A stretch of 64,000 nucleotides of DNA from Paramarasmius palmivorus (taxonomy: Eukaryota > Basidiomycota > Agaricomycetes > Agaricales > Marasmiaceae): the NCBI GenBank assembly GCA_037176845.1, contig JAYKXP010000021.1, positions 124,001 to 188,000 on the forward strand, read 5' to 3'. Below are positions 33,399-42,815 of this stretch, one piece after another. How positions within the stretch are numbered: the first letter of the stretch is position 1; each line of letters opens with the position of its first letter. Below the pieces are notes generated by a model, which was given only the letters and a program-made list of their open reading frames with translations, did no database searches and was not told the origin of the DNA. The translations under genes and the position numbers were made by a program.

Positions 33399-34399
33399 GG
33401 GTTCGGAAGATGGGGAGACCAGGTCCTCGAGAAGCCATCCCTCACACGATATCCAAATCTTTTATTGCAGGTGTTGCATATGGTGGATATCTGCCAAGAA
33501 GAAGAGGCACCAAAGATAAGCGAAAGCGGACGGTTGAAAAATTTGTCTTGGTCGTCATATGCCCTTGATTGACCTGAGAGAACAGGAACTTGGCAGATTT
33601 CAAACAGATCTCCCAATTGAGATAGAGAGATTTGGTCGGGGGGATATGTAAATGGAATGATACGAACCTGTTCAGGTCAGTTCAGGTCCCAGGTGGTGGT
33701 GCGAAGCAAGCAAGCTCGCGGTCACGTTACCATTCAAACTCCGAAGCCCAAACCGTTCTGACAGCGGCAAGCAAGTTGTCAAGTGTAAACGTTCTTGGTC
33801 CTTGAGCTCCACATAAGATTCTTTCCCCTCGTGCTCGACGCTCGATTCCGCATTATAGCGGCGCTGCAAGGAGTATGGCGTCTAGAACCCTTATCTTACC
33901 AGTTCCGGATATCGACGGCTAGCTTGGTCTTGGCAACGTGGCGTTACTGTTTTCACTGTTCCAAAGGGTCGATTCAACAGGGCTCAAATCGCTCAATGCC
34001 TCCCTGAACGGAAAGAAAGCCATTCAGTATCAGTTTACGCAGTGAGGGTGAATAACGGACCTGGCCTAGTCCCGACAAGTTTCCAGCTAGTCCCATCGGC
34101 ACTGATAGATAGGGAAAGCCGTTACACCGTCACCTCAGAGGTAGTTGCTCCATGCCATCTGCCTGCTTATCGGTGCCAGAACTTGACAGCTTTACAACTC
34201 CAAAGTTCGTCACGAAATGCATGCGAAAGATGACACGATTCCAGGAACCCCGATGCCCGATTACGCGAGCTTTGCACCCTGGTGTAAAAACTGCTTCTTC
34301 TCCCCGAGTACCGAGAATTGCGCCGAAATAGCGATAGATTTGCAGTGATGGAAACGGCTACTGCATGATGAATAACTGCCAACTTCGAGGGAAAAAAGC
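33399..34399. other. Intergenic, upstream of OPT copy 1
   Basis: No gene recognised. Probable promoter of the leftward OPT gene; the ORFs here are antisense or chance frames. Confidence 0.4.
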
Positions 34400-34515
34400 T
34401 GGCTCAACCCAGGGTCGAACTGGGGACCGTCTGTGCTTAGTCAGCATTTCGAGTTCGATCCTGTGGAGGAACTGAGGCTGTAAGACAGAAATCATAACCA
34501 CTAGACCATTGAACC
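34400..34515 (-). tRNA. tRNA-Val (anticodon TAC), long-intron
   Basis: On the minus strand acceptor GGTTCAA pairs with TTGAGCC. The D arm is GTC...GAT, anticodon stem TCTGT/ACAGA has loop CTTACA..., and the T arm is CCCAG-TTCGACC-CTGGG. The intron is about 43 nt, the longest of the four tRNA introns here. A T-run (AAAAAAG on the plus strand, 34392-34398) follows as terminator. Confidence 0.88.
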
Positions 34516-37500
34516 GATGACGAGGTTGCAGCTGACAGAGATGTGTCCACATGAAGGGTCGAGGATGAGTGAGCGAGCTGCGGACAGTGGCAGGACAGTG
34601 CCGATGAGTATGTCGTATGAAGGAGATGGTAGTCAACGAAGGGAGGGTGTGTACGTCATGAGTGGCGTCCGAGGCAAACGATGCGAGCCGAGGAGGTAGA
34701 TGGGCGTCTGCGAAAGGAAGATTTCGAAGATTGTGTGTGGTAGCGAATGATGGCTGTAGCATCAAGAAGAGGAGGATCTGGATCTTTCCTGTGCGTGGCG
34801 TTCGCCAAGCTTGTAGATGGAGAGGTCATCCTGGACAGTATGAATGAGTGGATAGATGGGTTCTATGAAGGGATGGACGAGTGGTTGTATATGATCGACC
34901 ATGAGCGAATGGGTGGATGAATGCAAAACCGGTTGTTGCAGGAAGAGTCGAGATTTGAATGTACATGTGGAGAGTGTATTTGTGAGCAAGGAACGTTTAA
35001 AAATGGGACAAAAGTACTCACTGAGCCATACTTGTTTTAGATGGTTCTAGGAAACCTGCTTAGACACCGGGCATCTGGTGAAAGGCAAGCTGGTCGTCGT
35101 CAAGAGCGGCTTTCAAGCTCATTTGTGCGATGGAAGGGAAGAGCCCAAGCCCTGTGTCGAATTGGGTGCAGGAAAGGAGGTTGCTGCAGAGGTTTCCTGG
35201 AGATGACACTGTGGCGGAGCGTTTGCTCAACGCCTGGGCAGGTTGTTGGGAAGGAAAGGGAAGTGAAGATGATGATGCAGACACCGGTGGTGATTTGAGA
35301 GATGGTGACCACCCACCAGCAAGAGTGGCCTCGGCCTGGTCGATTGTGAAAGGATGGGTGAAGCTACAACCTCGCTGGTTGATACACTGAAAGAAATCAG
35401 AAAAAGCCCATGTTATGAACAAATGGACACGCACCATAAGGGCTTATCATCTTGCACATCAACGAACCAGCCGAATTTCGAGCCTGTGTTCGTGGATGGC
35501 GAACATTAGGGTAGATCGCCATTGCAGAGAAGTTGCAGAGAAGAGCAGATGGGGAAGGGAAGAAAGGATGAGCTGTCGACCTGTCTGGTTTATATACCCC
35601 CCAATCGCGTTTTTCACATGATTCTTCGCATTGGGCGACATTTGGGGCTGAATCGGATGAGAATAGCTTCGACGTCGCTGCGGTCTAGTGGATGGAGGTG
35701 GTCTGTGCGCTGGAATTGCCGTCAGGTGACCTGGGCGGCAATGTTCCCTACGGCCTGCGTCGGCCCGTTGCCGTCCGTACCTTTCAGCCCGGCGCCTAAA
35801 TAACATCCCTCGACGTCAACCGCGACCACCATCTAGCAATCTCTAGCATCGAGTTCCAGACAAAGCTCGTGGCCACTCTAAGGCTGCGAGAGACTTTTTC
35901 ACTGTCGCAACAAGCTTAGAACTTACATATTGACTTTCACCAGATCATGACAAGTAAGCGTTACTTACATCTGAATTCTGGTTCCGAAGAGGTGTAGTAG
36001 TATCCATGGCGATACTGATGGGGTGCGTTTCCTAATTCTCGTTTTCAACCGTTGAACTAATCGTCCCATATTTTAGTGCGCTATACAGTCCTTCAAGTTC
36101 CGAAGGTAACAGGCGGGATTGGGTACGAACTAGACCCGCGAAAGGTCATATCGTGTATCTTTCCTCGAGAAACGGGCAAGTAGTAGAGGCTGCTGTGTAT
36201 GGTTTTGGCTTTATTGTCACTGCGGCCTAATACCGGAGGGTATCAGAGGTCAACTCAGTTACTAAAACGAAGTCTTCTGGGTTTTAAGAAAAAAGGTCGC
36301 CCGTAGGAGCGGAGGTGTTGCTACCTTGGGGTTTATTGGTTTTTCTAGCAGTGCACGAATACAGACTGAATACGGACAGGTTGGTTCTATGTATATGTAC
36401 CTTCTGGGAAAGTTGAGGAGATACCTTGGTGATAAACGATGTGCCAGGGGAAGGGGACTACAACGGTTTGTTCTAGATTATACTGCATCTACGCTGAATG
36501 TAGGTACGCCGCGAATTGTCATTGAATATCTTGGGAAGTCGAAGACAAGATAATGGCTCTTGGCTGGTTTGTGCACTATCCTCACACGCAAGGGACGCAT
36601 AGACCGTCAGACTTGCAAATGATACACTTGGGCCCGGGCTTGGGAGTGTCAACTCGAAGCTAAAGTAGTTTCATGATAAGAATCTCCGCCTGTGGTTCTT
36701 GGATATTGCTCACCTCCGCAACGTTTTCACTTCTCGCGAAAGACTTTCCTAGAGAGGATATTGATATGCTATGAAGTTGATAAGCGAACAGTTAGACAGG
36801 CTTCAAGCTGGTGACGCACTCGTTCGTGGATGCATGAGGAAGTCCTAGACTCGACTGCACAATGGCGACAAGAAGCAAGGTTTTGCTAATGGTATCAAGA
36901 CGGGGCATAGCTAGCAATTGGCTTCATGAATCACTCATTTAAAGGGCGTAAGAGTCGTGGATTGGACAATAATACTTCAGTGCACTCCCAAAATACAATG
37001 TTATTGTGCGGGTGACAATCGTTTCATCGAGCAGATGAAACTGCGCACAGAGTCCTGACACGATTAGGGTCTAAACACAGCCGAATTGAGGGAGAAGGCA
37101 AAGGAAAAGACGGGAAGAATGGCCATGATGAGCAGCGAACCATTCAGTCAAAGATCAAATGCCTTTAACATCGAGTTTTTCGCACAGCCCCAACATTTGT
37201 CCACAATGGCTTGAAACGACGGAAAGGCATCATAATAGTTTCGAGATTTCACTCTGATGCTCAAGCTGACCGCAGCCGCTGTCTAGTGAGCCATTGAATT
37301 ACCTCGGGAGAGACAAAGAGCCCAGATTGCTCAAAACACGACGTAAATATACAAGGAGTGATCCCAAGGTGATGGTCGTTAGAGACATGAACCGCCTTTT
37401 GAAAGGGTCTTTATGACGATGGCACTCGGCCTTGAGGTTTCACGGGTGTTAATTCGTCAAGTTACTTAGGATGCATAAAACGCAACTCTTGGTACAATTC

Positions 37501-37524
37501 CTTCTTGGCCTGATACGATAAAGT
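34516..37524. other. 3-kb stretch without an assignable gene
   Basis: A minus-strand transcription unit is possible between about 35522 and 34762: a TATA box, a CT-rich leader, and a segment reading KFGWFVDVQDDKPLW before a GTGCGT...TTTCAG intron. Frames do not connect to a plausible start, so no CDS is called. From 35830 to 37440 I see nothing, apart from a short plus ORF at 36326-36553 with no features. Confidence 0.35.
35523..35596 (-). promoter_or_regulatory. Core promoter: TATA box and CT-rich leader
   Basis: On the minus strand TATATAAA (plus 35589-35596) is followed by ~45 bases of almost pure pyrimidine and then ATG at 35522. That layout is typical of strongly expressed fungal genes. 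The gene it would drive could not be resolved. Confidence 0.4.
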
Positions 37525-38310
37525 TCACTGTTCCCCTCGTTTGATCCAAATGTTCTTGTTGTCGAAAGCGTCGGCATCGACATCAGCCTAATAAGGAGTG
37601 TCAAACAGGAAGATTGATCTGAATAAAGGGTACATACCTCGCGTTTGATCCAGATATTCTTGTTGTCGAAAGCGTCAGCATCCACATCAGCCTGATGATG
37701 AGTGTCAGAGGAAAAGATTGATTTTCTGAATATATGGTATAGACTACCTCGCGCTTGATCCAGATGTTCTTGTTGTCGAAAGCATCTGTGTCGACGTCAG
37801 CCTGGTAAAAAAGTATCAGTACGAAGCTTTGATATCCTGAATAGATGGTGCATACCTCGCGCTTGATCCAAATGTTCTTATTATCGAAAGCATCGGTGTC
37901 GACATCAGCCTGAATAACGTCAATGATACGGTCGATGTTTCATTCAACTGGTTGGTACCTCGCGTTTTATCCAGATGTTTTTGTTGTCGAATGCGTCGAC
38001 GTCCTGTAGAACAAGTTTAGATCGCAATTAGGTCAATGAAGCGTCAAGCACCCTCACTTCGCGCTTAATCCAGATCTTCTTGTCATCGTACGCATCAACA
38101 TCAACCTCGAGTACAAGCTCAGCGAGTATCGACAGTTTGCAGACGACCGGAGCTCACCTCACGTTTGATCCAAATGTTCTTGTTGTCAAAAGCATCAGTA
38201 TCGACGATGGCCTAAAAACAGTCAGTGAGTCGTCCTTCATTTCGTGCGCGTGTGCATACCTCGCGTTTGATCCAGATCTTGCTGTTGTCCCAGTTGTCAA
38301 CCTCAGCGGG
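37525..38310 (-). repeat. Eightfold exon repeat, one peptide unit per exon
   Basis: The block encoding FDNKNIWIKRE recurs at each exon. Introns between units are 48-57 nt. The last three introns on the coding strand share a TATTCAG-containing 5' part, so exon and intron were copied together. Unit 3 (16 codons) and unit 4 (15 codons) lack one Asp-x pair or more. Confidence 0.85.
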
Positions 38311-38373
38311 GGTGGGAGCTGCAGCGCAAGCCGCTACGAAAACAAGGACGGATACAAAGACAGACGAACGCAT
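37525..38373 (-). CDS. Kex2-processed repeat peptide precursor (candidate dikaritin/ustiloxin-type RiPP precursor)
   Basis: Start at 38373, stop at 37525, eight exons: 38260-38373, 38158-38211, 38058-38105, 37959-38003, 37856-37909, 37748-37801, 37638-37691, 37525-37587. A signal peptide (MRSSVFVSVLVFVAACAAA) precedes eight repeats, each ending in Lys-Arg, a Kex2 site. The consensus unit is EADVDADAFDNKNIWIKR. The invariant core is aromatic-Asp-x-x-x-Ile-Trp-Ile, with Phe in six units, Trp in the first and Tyr in the third. Every internal exon encodes exactly one unit and both splice sites are phase 0, splitting after the Glu codon that follows KR. The protein is ~160 residues, ends KRGEQ and has no CaaX box, so it is not a basidiomycete pheromone. 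Such precursors beside a UstYa gene are the hallmark of dikaritin RiPPs (ustiloxin, epichloecyclin). The final cyclised product is inferred, not shown. Confidence 0.82.
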
Positions 38374-38422
38374 CGTTGGTTGAGAAGACAGCTGTTAATG
38401 AGGTTCTAGGTCTGGTTTTCCG

Positions 38423-38429
38423 TTATATA
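38423..38429 (-). promoter_or_regulatory. TATA box of the repeat-peptide gene
   Basis: TATATAA on the minus strand, ~50 bases before the ATG at 38373, inside the 551-bp region shared with the divergent UstYa-like gene. Spacing fits a short leader. Co-regulation of the two genes is inferred. Confidence 0.45.
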
Positions 38430-38924
38430 CCTTCTTCAAGAACCTGCTCCGCCTAATTCGGGGGCCTAAGATCCTGATAATACGTTCAGATTGTTGCGCT
38501 AGATTGTGGCCACATTGCGTGCAATCCAGTTACGATGGGGCCAGAGTGCCCTATCTTGGCTTTAGAGATCACCAAAATGAAGATGAATATCATAGCACTC
38601 ACATGGTCCTAACAAGGGCCATCGAACGATACATGCAAAAGTAGCGCATCAAGCCAATTGCCAAGGAGATATCCCGACAAAGCTGTGATGATGCGGAGTG
38701 ATATCTGGAAATTTGTGTTCACCAAGAACAAGCTCCGTGGTCATAGTTGCGCTATCTTGCAAAGTCCGTTAGAATCTTTCAGGAACTGGCGGCTGCGCAC
38801 ATGCTCACGTACCTCATTGATTGATATCTCAAAACCGAGCGAGTTCGCGGAAACAACAAACCGCTAATTCCTTCGTCATATCCATCAATTATCTACTCCT
38901 CGTCAGCTACCACCTTCTCTTCCT

Positions 38925-39923
38925 ATGGCTCGCAAGCTCCCTGACTCGGATGGTTATGCCCCGCTGCTTCAAGATGAGACCGACATTGAGCTAAAGCCTG
39001 CAAAGTCTGTTCAGCAGAGTCGAAACTCCGGCTGCCGTATCAAGAACGCGATCATCGTTGTCCAGTCTATTGTTATTCTCGTGCTAATCCTGGTGACGAT
39101 GAGCAGTTACTCGTGGAGGAAGAGCGGCCCCTTGTTGTACTGTAAGTCGACATTTCCTGAAAAGAATCTCCGCACTCACGAGACCATAGCACCAGTCAAC
39201 CATCTTCTCGAGGAGAGGGTCGTCAAATTCCACAGTGCTATCGGCAATGATACCACGATATATATGGGGGAGCCATCTCCTGAGGTCGACGAGGCATGGG
39301 ATGAGCTGTATGGATGTAAGTCTCTAAGCAAAGTCAATACCGCACGGGATCACTTACCAGTTCTATCGGCAGTCGGCGTGAACAAAATTTCGAAGCATGA
39401 GGCCGACCAACTACCGCTCAAGACCGTTCGCATTCCAAACGACCCGAGTCACTACATTGTAGAGCTAGACGTGTTTCATCAGCTGCATTGCCTGGTGAGT
39501 AGATTCTCAGAACTCACGACTCCTTAGCGACCTGATCCTTTGCGTAGAACATCATTCGCAAAGCCCTTCATCGAGACTATTATCAACAACTGCATGTCCA
39601 TAATGGACATACGATGGAGAGTAAGCAAGATGAAGATGAGCACATTGCTCATTGTATCGACCATCTGAGACAGAGTATCATGTGTGCTTCAGGTATGTGA
39701 CTTTGGCTCTAGTCCTTGCGTGGCCGACGCCGAATCTGCGACCACAGATGTTAGCACTATCGTATGGCAATGGATCCCAGAGAGAAATCGAACCATGGGG
39801 CGTTCGGGTGTGCCTCATACGTGCAGGGATTTTGAAAAAATTAGCGAGTGGGCGGGTAGACCAGAGAACCAAATTCGGTTTGCGGATTTCGACTTTGATG
39901 TAAAGCCTCCCGAAGACGATTGA
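38925..39923 (+). CDS. UstYa-family (DUF3328) oxidative cyclase-like protein
   Basis: Exons 38925-39494, 39548-39692 and 39748-39923 give 296 residues. There is a cytosolic N-terminus, one TM segment (about residues 42-60, AIIVVQSIVILVLILV...), then a lumenal domain. Both family signatures are present: HQLHC at about 185-189 and the second HC pair in AHCIDHLRQSIMC at about 225. The C-terminus ends FDFDVKPPEDD. UstYa/UstYb proteins are needed for side-chain macrocyclisation of ustiloxin-type peptides in the secretory pathway, and the paired His/Cys motifs are thought to form the active site. Its promoter faces the Kex2-repeat precursor 551 bp away, which strongly suggests that peptide is the substrate. 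UstYa-like proteins also occur in non-RiPP clusters, so the pairing is the key evidence. Confidence 0.88.
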
Positions 39924-41287
39924 GAATAGATGTAGCTTGCTTTGTTTAGACCACTTTATGTATAAAGAGGCTCTAGAAAGATATCGCTGGAGGTATTGCA
40001 GAAGAAAAGGTGGTGGTCGGTGAGAAGCAATGCCGGTGCAGCTTTCGGCGCGCGCGCGCAAACCTTTTTCTTCCACCACCATCAGGACCACCGAAATTCG
40101 TCCTCCTGGCCTCTCAGATACGACCTCTCCGCAATCTCGAAAGCCTGCATTCCTCAAAGGTGAGCTCCCGGGCTCCGTCATGCTGTCAGAAACTTTCTAA
40201 TCCGCGTTACAAAAACTGGCCAGCGCAAATCGAGAAAAGGGAATCCAAGACGAGGCTTTCGAAAACATACTATTGAATAGGGGTATAATTGGGACAGAAC
40301 ACGTTGAAACAAGGCGATGTAAAAATTTGTGGGTAGCGAGGTGAGTAACGTCGTTTACAGTGACCCAGTGTTCACAGACTGACTCGTCTATTGGACAGCT
40401 CAGGATAGTAGTTCCATTTTCCCTTTGCTGGACACCCCAAGACATCCATTCCAACGTCTCGACATATTATGACTGCGGAGTTAACATGGTCGGTCCAGGT
40501 GCATCTGACACCCAGTCATCCAGTCAGCGCCATGCTCAGAACGATCTTAGGCTCGGATATCCTATTGCGGGGCGCATATTATTCCCAAATACCCTCGAAA
40601 ATGTCTTTGAATCATCGAGAACAGCTCCCTCGCTGCTTCGATGCTGACACTATTCTCTGACCCTTCAATGACAACGTACTATTCGCCAGGTTACTACGTC
40701 GTCTCTCAAAGCGAAGGTGGATCAGGTCATCTGGAACCCCGCGGACGGACATATCCTCATCGAAGTCTACTCTTGTTCTTCTGCGTCCAGTTGGGCAGCT
40801 TCTGCCGCAATACTGTCATTGTGTATTGTGAGTTTTTTTCTCTATGCGGCTAGGCAATTTGCTCAAGGACACCTTTCGTAGATCCGCTCCAGGTACCCTG
40901 CATGTTTCGAACGAAGATTACTTTCGAAACTTGGAGACCCTCGTACTAAGCTTGGGGAACAGGACGTCGGTGGGGATGAACTGGAAATTTGAGAGGCGAG
41001 CCGAATAAGGAAACGAGTGAGTGTGTTTCTCCGTGGGCTACATCTCATGGGCTTACAATTCCACAGCACCATATGGTATTCTTGGCTGTGCTACGATTTT
41101 AGGATCACCCTACAGTACTTCCTGTCACCAAAGAGAATAAACTGTCTTCCGATAATCTCTTGATGGATCCACTCGCTTTCCGTCGGAGCACCACAAAGCT
41201 GTTGAGCACCTTTTCTGACGCTGGTGCTCGCAGTGGTGCACTTCCTGCCGCGTGTTTGGTCTAACGCCGCATCGCGTATGTTTATAA
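39924..41287. other. Stretch with possible decayed coding sequence
   Basis: Around 40671-40830 one frame reads KVDQVIWNPADGHILIEV, resembling a secreted Ser/Thr-rich protein motif, but stops and frame changes surround it. A CG-repeat (GCGCGCGCGC) lies near 40050. No gene is called. Confidence 0.3.
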
Positions 41288-41676
41288 ATGATAGAAGTTG
41301 CAAAGAACCTGGTCGTGGATAGGAAGATCTATGAAGTCATGGTAAGTCGCGAGCGGTAGTACTGGATACTGTCAACTTACGCTTATGCTCCTAGGTGAAG
41401 GCTGCAACCATTATCGCAATCGTCGTCGTATCGCTTGTCGGCCTTGTGCTCGTCGCGCTGCTCTATCGATATCGAAGGGCACCTCCAGATGCACGTGACT
41501 CTGAGTCACTCCTACCTCCTTCATCCCCTGTTCCTTCACCTACTCCCTCGTACGCTATGTATAGGGTGCCAAATACGTCCTCCGAATCTGTAGGGGACAG
41601 AGAATTGCTGTTGATGCCTCCACCGCCGGCATACGAAACACCAACACATTCTCTACCTACGCTCAAGTACAACTAG
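41288..41676 (+). CDS. Small single-pass membrane protein with PY motif
   Basis: Exon 1 is 41288-41341, intron 41342-41394 (GTAAGT...TAG), exon 2 41395-41676; about 111 residues. A TM helix (ATIIAIVVVSLVGLVLVALLY) is followed by a basic stop-transfer RYRR and a Ser/Pro-rich tail with PPPPAYE, a PPxY motif of the kind bound by Rsp5/Nedd4 WW domains. An in-frame TAA stands just before the ATG. It may be the end of a larger damaged gene rather than a complete one. Confidence 0.4.
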
Positions 41677-42815
41677 ACTGGTGACATTTGGTTGATACTG
41701 CCAATTGTATTTCATGTGTCTTATCGTTAGCAGAGGCCTTGCCTCATCGGACATGCCTATGTAAATCTATGGAGGACGGGGCGGGACCCTACATATACAT
41801 TCGCCTATCATTTCGGACCGATGGAGTGACATTCGATGGACGGGACACTCTTTTAGGGAACGTACAAGTACCACGTAGAGTACAACCGAAACATAGCATT
41901 GGATGTAGCGGAGTTATCATATAGTCTTCAAATTAAACCCCAGCATATATCATTCTGGTTGAAGCCTTCGAGAGTTCGTGTAGATTAGATCGATCTTATC
42001 TCCCAAGTTTAGCAAATCATTCACAGACCGGGTTCAAACGTCTCCCCTTAACCCTTCGTTTCCTCATCTTCCTCACCAACGCAGAGCAATTCTCTACTCT
42101 TCTTGAGCATCATGGTGCAACCGACTGGGGCTTCAAGCTTCAGGCTTCAAGTTTGACCTCTTTTGTCTGTTTTGTCCCGGGGCTTTTTGCTAGGGACGAG
42201 CGAGATGTTATGGATGGGTACCCTGGAGTGAAGAATCCCGGCGATTTGGTGCGTTTAAACTCGAACTTTGAGATGCCCGTGGTTGATAACACGGCTTTAC
42301 AGGTGTATCATTGCGCAGCATTTCGTACTTGAGGGCGTCAAAATCTGGGTTTTTGGGGCACCCATTCAGTAGCCTACCGAACAACTGAATACTGGGAATT
42401 CAATGCATGCCGCTCTAGAACTCACTGAGCGGCTAGATATGCCTTCATTTTGGCTTTCCATCTGGTCACCAGGTTCCTAACACGTTGCCTACTCGTCCAC
42501 GAAGGCAGTGCGAGCTGCTACGTGGAGAGGGCTGATGCAGTCATTCAACGACGTGATGGTACCGAAAACAGTCAACTGCCGTTGTATAGACGCTGGGAGA
42601 AGGTATTTTGATCGTCATTGCCATATCGCCTACCATAATTGACACTGTTCCAGAGGTCACGATATCCATGTACACCACCGCAATACAGCATTTGACTCAT
42701 ATGGACTCGTGCGCGCTGATGATCTTCTTCTGGCACGAACGATCTCTGCGGCTCTATAAAATCACCCCTGGGATAGTCGAGGCATTACCGCATCCTTTCT
42801 TCCACTCTTATCATA
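41677..42815. other. Intergenic, upstream of the AAA+ gene
   Basis: Short ORFs only (for example 42608-42916, which overlaps the true start in another frame). Nothing else is recognised. Confidence 0.4.

Noticed and set aside
37525..38373. Repeat-peptide gene as a mating pheromone precursor
   Set aside because: No C-terminal CaaX box; a signal peptide and Lys-Arg repeats are present instead.
37525..38373. Repeat-peptide gene as a repetitive structural protein (repellent/Rep1-type)
   Set aside because: Kex2 processing is shared with that group, but the units are short and polar with an invariant aromatic...Ile-Trp-Ile core, and a UstYa gene is adjacent.
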